From Tubiluchus corallicola (Eukaryota; Priapulida; Priapulimorpha; Priapulimorphida; Tubiluchidae), in assembly GCA_030141605.1 (NCBI GenBank), contig JAQGDQ010000119.1, positions 357,505 through 421,504 of the forward strand: a DNA stretch of 64,000 nucleotides. Direction: 5' to 3'. Positions 53,726 to 64,000 of this stretch are shown here, one piece after another. Under the pieces are notes generated by a model. It searched no databases and was not told the origin of the DNA. It saw nothing but the letters and a program-made list of their open reading frames with translations. The translations under genes were made by a program, and so were the position numbers. The first letter of the stretch is position 1; every line of letters begins with the position of its first letter.

Positions 53726-54574
53726 TCAGGATATAAGCTCATCTGGCAGATGTTTATATTCAGTCTCTTCCGTGGTGATATTAAACTGTCTTTCATCTTC
53801 TTCAATTTCTTGTAACAAGACGGATTTTTCGCTCTGAAAGTGTTCACGATCCCTCTCCAGCTTTCGTCTGAAATCCTCCATTTTCTGCTTTAGCATGTCA
53901 GTCGCTTTTTGTTCAGCTTCTTCGCGTAACAGCTGCTTCCTTGTCGTTCTTCGGAATAATTCCCATTTAGTTTGATACTTAATGTTCAACTGATCTAGCA
54001 CCCAGTGGAATAATTTATAGTCCCAGCTTCTCAGATACTTCAACATTTTGCGTCTGCGATCGATGAGCTCGTTTAGCTGACACTTGTGCACGTTGTCCGT
54101 GCGGTTAAGCCTCATGTGCTCTTGCAGTTGCCGAATATCAACTGTCAAATGAGCTATATAACATTCCAACGAACTTGTGTCATCTGGATGGCGCTGAACT
54201 GCAGAAATCAGCCTCTTTCTCTCATCATTCCAGATTTCTTTCTTTCTGCCATACTGAATGCTTAATAATTGTTTAACAATAGGGTCAGCCATTTCTAATT
54301 TAGTGCTACTTCGCACTGCTACTATAGATTTTGTTTTATCCACATGGTCAATAATTGAAGCTTTATCAGGGACAGGGTCACCTGATAGCCAAATACTTTC
54401 CGGCCGATCTGGTGCCTGCTTTGTATATCGTCGTAATACTGTATTAGCAAGAGGTACAAATCGACAGTCAACATGCTTTTCAAAAATTGATGATTGTACG
54501 GTGAAGGCCGCTGTAACTCGAAACCGATTCATCAGAATCCTACAATTTGAAGTTACTCCGCTAAATGAAGACAT
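53726..54574 (-). CDS. MRPS15: Mitochondrial small ribosomal subunit protein uS15m
   Basis: Component of the mitochondrial 28S subunit; the uS15 family binds small-subunit rRNA. Single coding exon, 282 aa, starting at the first in-frame ATG (54574), with an in-frame stop a short way upstream of it. The uS15 fold spans about residues 105-198, with the family pattern RHPDDTSSLECYIAHLT, then LQEHMRLNRTD, then KCQLNELIDRRRKMLKYLR. Residues 1-60 are basic and rich in hydroxylated residues, fitting a mitochondrial targeting peptide. The C-terminal extension (200-282) is charged and helical, as in animal MRPS15 (human about 257 aa). The stop is followed 14 bases on by AATAAA (53707-53712 on the minus strand). 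It is convergent with GTPBP4, about 1.4 kb away. A 0.9 kb TIR element begins about 350 bp upstream of the ATG. Confidence 0.93.
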   Translation of the reverse strand: MSSFSGVTSNCRILMNRFRVTAAFTVQSSIFEKHVDCRFVPLANTVLRRYTKQAPDRPESIWLSGDPVPDKASIIDHVDKTKSIVAVRSSTKLEMADPIVKQLLSIQYGRKKEIWNDERKRLISAVQRHPDDTSSLECYIAHLTVDIRQLQEHMRLNRTDNVHKCQLNELIDRRRKMLKYLRSWDYKLFHWVLDQLNIKYQTKWELFRRTTRKQLLREEAEQKATDMLKQKMEDFRRKLERDREHFQSEKSVLLQEIEEDERQFNITTEETEYKHLPDELIS

Positions 54575-54919
54575 TTTTACAAAGTCAACTACGTTTGCTT
54601 CTACTAGCTTTAACACTCAGTCTTTTCAATAAGGATCGTCCTGCATGGGTCTACTAGTTACTAAATCAGTTAGTAGATTCGAAGCTCACAGCACGTAAAT
54701 TCAATGCAACACTAAATGTGACGTAAAAAGGTGCACTAAAACATTACACAACCACGATTGTAACTATATGTCCGGGAGATTCAATAATGCTTACTTGTTT
54801 TGCGCGCACAAGCTGCATTATAGGCTATAGGGCACGCACGTAGTTTATTTTACCATAACCAAAGTCACACAATGTAGTATCCGCTCCGGTCTAGTCATAC
54901 CCGATCACTTGCTTGTGTA

Positions 54920-55821
54920 GGGAGCCGAGTGGACCACTGAGCCAAGTAGACCACTTCCGGTAAAACCGATGCGCTAAAAGTAGTGTCCTACATGGGCAGC
55001 CCAAGTAGGACACTAGCGATTTTTGTCGAGAAACTTGCTCTGGCAAAACTTGTTTCCAGTTTATATTACCATTGTTTATAAGTATTGTTATGACATAATA
55101 AAGCATAAAACAAAATTTCTTTTAGAAATGGATATTCCTTGGCAATTTACAAATGCATTTCTTACAATAATTTCATCATTATGATTAACTCCATTAATAT
55201 ATGATAACATTAAACCTTGTATCTAATGCTTTAAAGAGAGAAATTCTGCACACAGTTATTACAGAAATAATTGCAAATTTAAAAATGAGACAGATGCTGC
55301 TAAGCCTTCACAACACCAAAAAGTAATTTTTAACATTTAAGAAAAGCAAGGATAATTAGTTTTAATATTATCAGTAGTATTGTAACATGTAGGGCACTGT
55401 CCTACATGGCTCGCTAGCCCATGTAGGACACATAGATCGCTAGAACGTTTACTTATAAGAAAACAATTATTTGCCCAAGAGGTAGTGAAACGGATCACCT
55501 GTTTGTGAAGTGAGACAAAATCAAAAATGATATACCTTAAACAAATGTTGAATTCGCAAAAAAGTGGTTTTTTTCACTTGAACAACATTAATATCGAAAC
55601 CAAATTTAATATTGTCTGTTCTACCAGCTCAGAATAAAATTCTTTTATTTTATTAGATGTATAATAAATTATTCAACGTGTACTAACGTTTTTAATTATT
55701 ATTATTACATAAACAAGCACAACGGACGGTGTCAGTACACTTGACGACTCAATTCGCGACCTGGCTCTAGTGTCCAAGTAGACCAATTGGTTTACTTGGC
55801 TCAGTGGTCCACTCGGCTCCC
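54920..55821. mobile_element. 902-bp TIR element with internal hairpins, upstream of MRPS15
   Basis: The left end GGGAGCCGAGTGGACCACTG then AGCCAAGTAGACC (54920-54952) is the inverse of the right end (55789-55821) with one mismatch in 33 bp. Two inner hairpins, GTCCTACATGGGCAGCCCAA then GTAGGAC (54986-55012) and GTCCTACATGGCTCGCTAGC then CCATGTAGGAC (about 55399-55429), repeat a theme of 'GTCCTAC(A/T)TGGGC'. Its right portion recurs at 16085-16348. No transposase frame is present. Confidence 0.85.
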
Positions 55822-57386
55822 AACAGCTTGATTTAATTCTAAATAGTAAGTAACCAATGTAAAGTAAATAGCTGATCCAAAAATTGCAAAAAAATCCGCA
55901 AATAACAACTAAATATAGCTGCGCATTCCCAGACCACAGAGCGTTACCCAAAATTTCAGGCACTTAGCCGCAGTAAACAAAATACGAATGAAAAAAGGAT
56001 CATTTCAGAAAAAATTGAAATAAACGTGTAGAATTTGGGGTAATATGTCACTTCATAATTCTAACAAAATGCCGGGTATTACACTCCAAACATTTTATGT
56101 GTTGCATAATTTCCATCCTAAAAATATTCTAAACTTCAAAAATCAAAGTTCATGAGTTCATGTTAATAACTGTCGCCACTTACTTTACAAATACTACGTG
56201 TTTCTCTTTAGTGCTAAAATTTAAATTTTTTAACAAAGAGTCATAATCATTACTAGTTAGCATTTAACAAGCTAAACAAAGTTGTCGATATCTGGCTAAC
56301 TCAACAACTATCCACCAGCCACCAAGTCTGATCTAATTGTTAGTTTTGGTGACCCAACTGTTCAACTATTTTAAGCAACCAGAGTAACAAAATTTATGAA
56401 GTTATACACCAATAGAAAGCTTGTGCAATTCTCCGCTTAGCCAGTATAATTTTTTATCAGTTGTTTCTAATCAAGGAGCTACCTTGTTGGTGGCTTTTAG
56501 TAGTGACGCCTTCACGAATAGTCAAAATCTGCTTAGCTTAGTAAATTAGAATCTGACATTGATTACAGGTCGATGAATTGGTTGCCAAAAGACAGCTTTA
56601 AAATATATGTATGTTGATGTCTAAAAAACTGTTATTTAATTTCACTACACTGCAACATTAGACAACTTTTCAAACTAAACTTCTCAAAATTAACAGTGGT
56701 GGCACATAGATAACTGCAGTGATTATCAAACTACTATATTGTATCATTTTTGTTGGACAGTAGTTAGTTGCAAAATGCACCCCTGTCCCGTCCACTATAA
56801 GTACATTAAACATCCGCCTGTAAAACAGTTCATTTTAACTTTACTAGCTTAAAACTTTCCAGAGATGAATAATCCTCGTCTGCTTTTCATGAGATCAAAT
56901 ACTCAAAGATGGTATTCAAAACTAGACATGTGTAATTTAAAGGAGGTACTTAAAAATAATTTTGGCTAAAGTAACATCCTGTGTAAATTAGACTTAGCAA
57001 CAGCATCATTGTTTGCTTTTATGAGTGCCAGATGCCCTCAAGCCTAACTTTTCTACAAACTGTATTGTAGGCATTGAGGAATCAATGCTTATTAGAGTAT
57101 TCCACCACTTCTATCAGCAGATAGTAGCGTAAGTTCTTCTACTCCTAAAGATAGATTTGGTTGAAGTTGTTGAACATCTTTACTTATCTTGGCTATCTGA
57201 GTTGTTTTTGGTTTGCTAAGTGGTTTCTTGCAAGGTTTTATGGCCTCGTTTTAGATGATTACTGCTGCATCAATTGGTCTACAATTGAAGGTTTCAACTT
57301 TTGGATTCTCCTTAGGCCACCCCATTATTGCAGACAGAGTGAAAAGTACCATAGCTAATAATGTGAACCATGAGTCACATAAACTG
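55822..57386. other. Intergenic DNA, nothing recognised
   Basis: AT-rich, no conserved frame, no clear terminal repeats and no long simple repeats. Confidence 0.4.
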
Positions 57387-57811
57387 GTTGCCATGGCTAC
57401 TGTTACCTTAACAATGGCACTATCAACAAGGTTAGATTTTGAAAATAGTTTGAGAAAATCTTGGCTTTTATCAATATATTAACTAGCAGTGTATCTTAAC
57501 ATGCAGTAGAAGCAGCGGTTACTATGAAGACAATGTGACGATTGTTTACCTTAGCAACACTATAATAACAACTGTGGTAAATATCGTAAATGCACTTTGC
57601 CTGTGCCGGTTACTGTATTATTGATAGTGTGAGGCTAGTAATAAACTGCACAGTGATATATCGACAGAGCGGCAATTGAATTGAATTTTTAAAACTTACC
57701 CAATTCCCATAAACTGTTTGCAGTAGTTGGAAAATAAACCTGCTAAAAATTTCTCCAGATTCCACTCAACTTCAACTCGCGTTCTGTTTGCAACACCGTT
57801 GCTATGGCAAT
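57387..57811. promoter_or_regulatory. Cluster of three RFX X-box-like motifs, candidate CFAP184 promoter
   Basis: Three near-matches to the RFX X-box (GYYNYYATRGNAAC) occur in 425 bp: GTTGCCATGGCTAC at 57387-57400, GTTTACCTTAGCAAC at 57544-57558 and GTTGCTATGGCAAT at 57798-57811. The first and third each differ from consensus at one position; the second is a weaker match. RFX factors switch on ciliary genes, and the next gene on the plus strand is CFAP184. Its coding exon starts with a splice acceptor at 60095, so its transcription start must be upstream, possibly here. Confidence 0.5.
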
Positions 57812-58500
57812 ATGCTAACGCCGAAAGTTAACTCAATTTAGTATTCACAGTTTTTAAATTACCAAGTTTTAAGCCTTCGAAATTTTAGTCAGGGAGTAGT
57901 ACTAGAAGAGCTGAGACAAGCATATTTACCCTGAGCAGCGATTCATTTTCTGCTTTAGGTAAAGTATCGTAATTGATACAATCACTAGTGACCTAGGAAG
58001 CAAGCTAGGTGCAATAGTTAAATTTTGTTAACAAGCTTTGTCGAAAAAACAAATCACTATTCTTAATATTTACGTTACTGTTTTGTTTAAGTGCTGATAA
58101 ACTATAGTATTTACTAGAGCTTTGCATCAAGTATAAATCAGGATTGTGTTCATCCCGAACAGATGGTGCAGTTAGGGGAGATAGATTAGTAAGAGTGCAG
58201 TCAGTTTCACGCATAGTAGAGTGAAGGAAGTCTAGCAGTTCATCGTTGTCTGTACTCTGTCATGAAAATGTGTCATTTAAACAAGATAAACAGTAATATG
58301 GATCATCACTCTTGGATAACTTAAATTTGTTCATTGTTAAAGCTGTACACCTCATGATGTGACACCACATGAGACATATTTCACAAAATAGAGCCCGCTG
58401 ATTGGATTTACATTTGATTGGTGCATGGCCAGTGGAACAAAGAATGCACTACAGAAAATTAATGTTACATCATAATTTAGTTAATTCAGAGGAAAAGAGA
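57812..58500. other. Region upstream of CFAP184, nothing recognised besides possible 5' exon
   Basis: If the X-box cluster marks the promoter, the non-coding first exon of CFAP184 should start within a few hundred bp of it. I could not place its donor. Confidence 0.3.
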
Positions 58501-58925
58501 GAACTTAATTAGAAAGGTCATAATGGTAATGTGGGAGAAACAGATTTGTATGAGTTGGACAGAAGAAATCAAAGAGATAGGTGAAAAGTACAGCATTTTA
58601 GTTGAGTGTGAGGAAGTAAAAGGAATTAAAAAATCAGTGTGGAAGAAGTTAGTGAAAAATTAAATACGTGAATGTATTAAACAAAGAGTGCAATAACAGA
58701 TGCAAACAAAAACAAAACTTAGATTTTTGAGTTATGAAGATGGGAGAGTCAAAAAGTATGCGAATGTAATGAAGTTAGAAGAATTGAGAGAAGTATTTGA
58801 AGTGAAAATGAATATGGTGATGATTAAATGTAACTACAAAAGTGCTTTCAAACAAGATTTGAAATGTCCACTGTGCAGAAAGAGAAGATAATATACTGCA
58901 GAGCACTTATTGGAATGTAAGTAAT
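58500..58925 (+). mobile_element. LINE relic with CPLC zinc-knuckle end
   Basis: One frame reads EEIKEIGEKYSILVECEEVK then KSVWKKLVKN, and after a stop TKTKLRFLSYEDGRVKKYAN, EVFEVKMNMVMIKCNYKSAF, KQDLKCPLCRKRR and (after a stop) YTAEHLLECK. The K-x-R-F, IKLNM-x-x-IKCNFK and CPLC...TEHLLEC pattern is that of a non-LTR retrotransposon ORF2 C-terminus. At least three stops interrupt it. Confidence 0.65.
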
Positions 58926-60095
58926 GAAGAAAACATTATCTAACAATAAAATTTTAAATGGAGAGGTCATTAAATCTGAAGAAGCTGATGATTACGAGAA
59001 GTAATTTATTATATAAACGAAGCAATGGAGTTGAGAAAAAGAAGGGGTTTTGAGCTCAAGCTGAATAAAGGTGATTAAACAAGCAGTTTAAAAGAAATTT
59101 GTGATTAATGCCTTGCACATTTTGTCTGTATTTAAAGGAGTTAATAGTGCCTGTTAATTTTTAATTCTACAGAATGGCAAAGACCACGAAGTACAATTAA
59201 GTCTCAGAATTTGAAACTTTTCGGTTCTTTGTCAACGCTTGCTTCCGGAACAACTGAACATTAATTGTGATATAGTTACCATCAAAAGCCAGGGGTGGAA
59301 CATAAAGAGCTAAAATAAGAGAATTTTGAACATAAAGCAAATATATTATTGTACATTTAACACCGATCTCTACAGAATGTATGAAAACATAAATAATAAA
59401 CTGTACAATTATCTGACAAGAAATACCACATTACAAGGATTATTACAATATAAAAAAGAGCAACAGGTTTTAAAAGGTGACAAAATGGACACATTATTAA
59501 TGTTTTATTGTGAACAAAATATCGTTGTAGTTAAGCATAAATAGCTTAAACCTCTCTTTCTTGTGACAGTCTTTTTTGGCAATCCTATCAGTTTCGTTTA
59601 ATAGAACCACTTATTACGTACATATTGAAAAAATTTTAAAATTTAAAAAAAACAAGTGTGGAGATACAGCGCTTAAAAAGTGAGAATACTTGTGTAAAGC
59701 ACCCCGGATATGCGGAGAAAGGAAGAAAGAATAAAAACATTGAAAGTACAGTCTAGGAGATATGTAAAGATAGACAGAGAAATACAGAGTTAAAAACAGT
59801 ATTATGATGGAAGATTTTAGATTTAATTGTGCATTTAAGTAAGTAATCAGAGAAAAGTGAGTTTAAAATTGCTACAAACGTGACTAGAGAGTATACTAAT
59901 AAGCAAGCACAATTAGTTATGTTTTTGTTGACATATCGTTTGAATTTTTATTTTGAAGATAAAATGTGTTTGAAAATTTAATCTTGTTAGTTATGGTCTA
60001 CCATAATCTTGGTCCAGTATTGTCTATGAAGTGCTTTGCCACATCAAATCTGCAAGAATTAATTATAATTCCAGTTGTTAGAATTTTTGTTTCAG
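58926..60095 (+). other. Upstream of the CFAP184 coding exon; no gene seen
   Basis: AT-rich sequence ending in the polypyrimidine tract and acceptor TTTTTGTTTCAG (to 60095). A 72-codon frame at 59326-59544 has no recognisable content and AT-biased codons, so I do not call it a gene. Confidence 0.45.
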
Positions 60096-60111
60096 ATGTT
60101 CATATTAAAAT

Positions 60112-61914
60112 ATGGACAGCATACCTGAAAAAGATTCTGCTGAAAGTCGAAATACAAATGAATTAGCCGCTATAGACGAAGGGAGTAAAGAATCACAAAT
60201 AAATGCACCTGTTGAAGTTTCTACTTCTCGGGAAGAAGCAAACCTAGAAGTCAGTGGACAAGCTACTGAAGCCAGGGATCATGAAGCATTAGAAACGTCT
60301 GTGGTCAAACAAACAAATGCTACACAGAGCGAGGACAGAAATGTTGGAAGTGATGAGGCACCTGATGCAGAATCTGCACCCGAGCCCGCACCTGCTGAAA
60401 CAGAAGAAACTAAAACAGTGGATGAAAGTGTAAGAAGTAGTTTAGTTGATGAGAGAGAAATTGTAAGTGAAAATGTAGGACAGGAAGAGAAGAAAAATGA
60501 GAACATAAATGGTGCTCTAGATGAGATTCCTTTAACAGCAGAATCTACCCCATTAAAAACTGAAATGCCAGAAAGTGAAAGTGTTCCCAGTGAAGAAACA
60601 AAAACCAACAAATTTATCGACAAAAATGTTACTTCCGAGCTGCCAAAAGAAGATTCAGTGACGAAAGAAGAGGAAGCATCTAAAGCAGAACACGATGATA
60701 ATGAGACAGGGCTTATTGAAAGCATTGTAGTACCTTCACCATTAGAAAGTGCCAAGAAAATAGATGCAACCAGTAAGGTAGAAGGTGATTCAGGGATACA
60801 TAGTGAATACATAGAGTCAGAACTATCAGCACAGTTCACTGACAACTTAGTTCAAAGCAGTAGCACAATAGTAGAAAGTGATGTCAAAGAGGCGGACGTT
60901 GTAGAGACAGCAGGACGACAATTTAGGATTCCTACACTTGTGGCTGACAAAGAAGAACTTCTGCAAGAATATCAAGCACTTCTGGAAGAAGGGGCTAAAA
61001 TAAAAGCTCAATGTTTTGAAATCCAACATCAGTTGAGTGAATATTTTAAAAGGAAAAAGCCTACTAGTGACACCAAAAAATCTGATCATGAAATTACAGT
61101 ACAAGAAGAAAGGTACAAGAGATACATGGTAAATCTTAAAGAGCTGCAGGGGGAGGAGGAAGATTTGAAAGCAATGTACAACCGTCAAATAGAAGAAGCA
61201 AAACATAAGTGTGAGGACATGGTTTCTCTAGTAAAAAAAGAAACTGAACAGTTCAAAGAATTTAAAAGAGAAACAGCACTAAAATCATTTAACACAAGAA
61301 CTGGTAAATGTTTTGAACCAGAAGACATTGAGCATTTATTAGCAAAGGATGCACAAAAGGAAGCAGATGTCGCAGGAATGAGGTTAGAAAACATTACCCT
61401 GAAAAACAAGTTACAAAAGGCCGAGGAGAATCTAAGAGACAAAAAAGAACTAGCCGAAGGTCTTCACCTCATCGACTTTGAGCAGCTCAAGATAGAAAAT
61501 CAAACACACAACGAGAAGATCGAGGAAAGAAACGATGAATTGTTTAGGCTTAGAAAGAAAATCACCAGTACTGTTCAAATACTGACTCACGTAAAAGAGA
61601 AGGTTCTCTTTATGGAAGTAGAAAATAAAAACCAGGTTCACGCATTGTCTAACTTGGATGTTGAAGTGGCTAAGCAGCGTGAGAATCTGAACAGTATCAA
61701 GCAGGAGCGAGATGCTGTGCGTGCCAATAACGAACTGCTACAGAGAAAGTGTGGACTGCTAGGAAATAATATTCTCCTGTACGATTACGAAGATCACAAG
61801 GATGAAATATGCAAACTGACCGCTTATTTAGAGGAATTAAAGCAAAAACATGCAGCGCTATTGTTTTCGAGAATAAATTTAAGTACCAGGCGAACATCTC
61901 TGAATTCAACCTAG
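60112..61914 (+). CDS. CFAP184: Cilia- and flagella-associated protein 184 (CCDC96)
   Basis: Axonemal coiled-coil protein; its family works with CCDC113 and docks near the radial spokes and dynein regulators in motile cilia. Single coding exon, 600 aa, ATG at 60112. Residues 1-265 are acidic and low-complexity (Glu, Ser, Thr, Val), as in vertebrate CCDC96. From about 269 (FRIPTLVADKEELLQEY) to the end is continuous coiled coil. It includes the conserved core IDFEQLKIENQTHNEKIEER followed by LFRLRKKITSTVQILTHVKEK, and the late motif CGLLGNNILLYDYE. Human CCDC96 is about 555 aa and also has one coding exon. A polypyrimidine acceptor (TTTTTGTTTCAG, ending 60095) sits 16 bases before the ATG, so a non-coding 5' exon is expected. 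The related paralogue CCDC113 lacks the long acidic head, which is why I chose CCDC96. Confidence 0.87.
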   Translation: MDSIPEKDSAESRNTNELAAIDEGSKESQINAPVEVSTSREEANLEVSGQATEARDHEALETSVVKQTNATQSEDRNVGSDEAPDAESAPEPAPAETEETKTVDESVRSSLVDEREIVSENVGQEEKKNENINGALDEIPLTAESTPLKTEMPESESVPSEETKTNKFIDKNVTSELPKEDSVTKEEEASKAEHDDNETGLIESIVVPSPLESAKKIDATSKVEGDSGIHSEYIESELSAQFTDNLVQSSSTIVESDVKEADVVETAGRQFRIPTLVADKEELLQEYQALLEEGAKIKAQCFEIQHQLSEYFKRKKPTSDTKKSDHEITVQEERYKRYMVNLKELQGEEEDLKAMYNRQIEEAKHKCEDMVSLVKKETEQFKEFKRETALKSFNTRTGKCFEPEDIEHLLAKDAQKEADVAGMRLENITLKNKLQKAEENLRDKKELAEGLHLIDFEQLKIENQTHNEKIEERNDELFRLRKKITSTVQILTHVKEKVLFMEVENKNQVHALSNLDVEVAKQRENLNSIKQERDAVRANNELLQRKCGLLGNNILLYDYEDHKDEICKLTAYLEELKQKHAALLFSRINLSTRRTSLNST

Positions 61915-64000
61915 TGCATAGTGCAACTGTGTAATATAACATAGTCGCTGGCATCAAATTTAATTGCCACTTGTATGATTCTGTGACTGCCAGAAAGAGT
62001 CAACTGTGTAAATTTCTGCTCCAAAATTGACTTCAAAGCTGATACTTAAAATGTTTAGTTGTGTACATATAATAAGCTATATGAAATATTAAATCTTATT
62101 GCCTCCTCTCATACACGTGTTGCATTAGTAGTGCATTGAGATAGCTATCAGCATCAGTTAGTGAATACTATTATAATACCATCTCCTGCTTAGCATTAGC
62201 ATTATGTCCCCTTTCCTAAATAGTAAGCAATATCTGCTAGATAGTTTAACTAGTAGTGCTATGTACTGTTGGAATGTAAACCATTTAGCAAATGAGTTAC
62301 CAACCAGAAAAGGTATAGTACAGTGTAGGATTTTATTGTATATGTACAAAACAAATACTTTCCTGTAGATATTAACAACTCACTTACAGATTATAATACT
62401 GTAAAATTTTTAACAAATCAAAAATCACTGTATAGATTCATTTCTCTTGTACTAAACATTACTAATCCCCCCCCCCCCCCACATCATGACATGGCTCCAT
62501 CGTCCTTCAAAAAGTACCTATATCATGCTGGCAGGACTACACATAGTACTTGTAATTTTGACTATAAAACCATTCCACCTCTCATTCAACATAGGGATGA
62601 TTGAATGGATTCAAAATATCTATGTACATTGCATACATGTTAAAAATTTCAATACATTTATTTTCAGTCTAGTAAAACAATTATTTGTCATCTCTTACAG
62701 TCTTACAATTTATGATTTAACCTCTCACAAACTATCTATAATATAGCCAAAATGTTTTCTGATAGTATTGTGTTTAGAAAATTGCTCGTGTAATTGGTCA
62801 ACAAGACTAAAAACACATAATTTTGCAAGCCACATTAACTACAACTGTTTTGAAGCAAAACTTTCTGCAGGAAACAACTACTCATAAAAACTCTAAAATA
62901 ACTCAAAAAATGCAAAATATATTTGCTAGAACAAGATAGGCAAACAACAACAAAAAGTGCAATAAGTTCTGTTATGATACAGTACCACATTTACATCAAA
63001 ACTTAACAATTATTATTAATGACATGATTGCAGATCCAAATTCTAGGCTTCATAGAATTACCTGTTCTGTTACATAATTGCAATTTTATCTAATTTGTAC
63101 TCGCAGTTACAAATTTACACATTGTTATTTTCAGTTTCAGTTTATTTTTTTCATAAGGAAATAAATTTTCCTAACGAACGCGCTTAGGCAAGATAAACAT
63201 GCAGCAGTCAAATCTTACACCACTCACGTTGTGACTTCAGAAAAAGTTGGCATTGAGTGAATTTGGCATTATAACGAAGTGCATTTCTATGCAAATATAG
63301 ATGTTTTGTTTTGCTAAAAAACTGGGCATTAAGCGAGGTTAGGATTACAAAGTGATATATTATAGTGAGGTTTGACTGTATTGTAATGCTTCCAGAAATA
63401 ACCTAGTTGTCACTAATTGTTAATTAGAGCTAGTTTTTTAAAATACTTAAAACAAATTCTTCTTTCGGCACAAGGTGTGACCTTTACATAATGGTACAAA
63501 GGGCAAAAGAAATGTCTGTAAAGCAAGGCCTTATATAAAAGTGCGTGGGCAGAGTAATTTTAGTTACATTGCTTAATCTACTGCTCTTTAGAAATTATCT
63601 ATAAAGATAATTATCAGTACAGCACAGAAATATATTATTCAAACAGATATGAAATGAATGACAACAAACAATAGACTTGCACGAACTGTAACAGAATATG
63701 AGAATAAAAGGGAGTACTTTTCAAATTTAGATTTTGCTAATTACAAATTTGGTCTCAGCAAATAATATACTAGTTACTAAATATCTATTGTCTAGCTACA
63801 AATCACAGAAGAATTGCTTGTTGCTCTAAGACATTTAATTTTCCATAAACGCATGGTCAAATCTGATTTCATCTTCTCCAAATCCTGAAAAATTTGTCAT
63901 TAACAATTTAGAAAATTCGGCAGCATGCAAACATCATTTCACAACTTAATTTTGAACTGAAATTTTAAATACAGCTTTGCAAAGCAAATTATGTAAAAAT
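61915..64000. other. CFAP184 3' flank; no gene seen
   Basis: ATTAAA at about 62088 may be the polyadenylation signal. A run of 14 C lies at 62467-62480. The rest is AT-rich with a mariner-like repeat copy at 63245-63380. Confidence 0.5.
63245..63380 (-). mobile_element. Dispersed repeat family B, copy 2
   Basis: Read on the minus strand it starts TACAGTCAAACCTCACTATA and continues with CCTAACCTCGCTTAATGCCC, AGCAAAACAAAACATCTATA and TTCGTTATAATGCCAAATTC, matching 52455-52622. It shows the TA-CAGTCAAACCTC edge expected of a mariner-type terminus. Confidence 0.65.

Noticed and set aside
53734-54616. Start of MRPS15 at the upstream GTG (54616)
   Set aside because: Animal nuclear genes start at ATG; the first in-frame ATG is at 54574.
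60279-61442. Ser/Phe-rich minus-strand frames up to 188 codons
   Set aside because: Reverse of the Glu/Lys-rich CFAP184 coding sequence.

Overview
This is an AT-rich animal nuclear genome window. Genes are split by GT-AG introns of roughly 0.3 to 10 kb, polyadenylation signals are AATAAA, and much of the non-coding DNA is decayed transposon. The gene set (sedoheptulokinase, DNMT1 with RFTS/CXXC/BAH/BAH, GTPBP4/NOG1, a mitochondrial S15 protein and the ciliary coiled-coil protein CFAP184) means a metazoan with CpG methylation and motile cilia, most likely a marine invertebrate. I cannot name the phylum.

Layout. 1-24.1 kb: SHPK on the minus strand. Four coding exons were rebuilt with matching splice phases (23328-23950, 12454-12629, 6137-6334, 4473-4640). 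The last roughly 90 codons are not found and probably lie beyond the left edge. Its introns carry minisatellites, TIR elements and SINE-like pieces. 24.1-27.6 kb: intergenic DNA and the DNMT1 3' flank. 27.6-34.9 kb: DNMT1 on the minus strand, a 29-codon first exon, one 2.9 kb intron full of LINE debris, then a single 4.28 kb exon encoding nearly the whole enzyme. A palindromic E2F-type site lies about 100 bp upstream of its ATG. 35.1-36.05 kb: a LINE 3' relic separates DNMT1 from the divergent GTPBP4. 37.1-52.3 kb: GTPBP4 on the plus strand, 17 coding exons, 635 aa. 53.7-54.6 kb: MRPS15 on the minus strand, one coding exon, convergent with GTPBP4. 54.9-55.8 kb: a 0.9 kb TIR element. 57.4-57.8 kb: three RFX X-box-like motifs. 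60.1-61.9 kb: CFAP184/CCDC96 on the plus strand, one coding exon. 62-64 kb: no gene seen.

The genes do not form a pathway: they cover sugar phosphate metabolism, methylation maintenance, 60S ribosome assembly, mitochondrial translation and cilium structure. The most unusual structures are a 46-bp minisatellite whose terminal unit is the real SHPK exon 2 splice donor, a three-level nest of transposons with target duplications visible on the two inner levels, the almost intronless DNMT1, and the X-box cluster upstream of CFAP184. I found no convincing new gene system; the novelty lies mostly in non-coding architecture.
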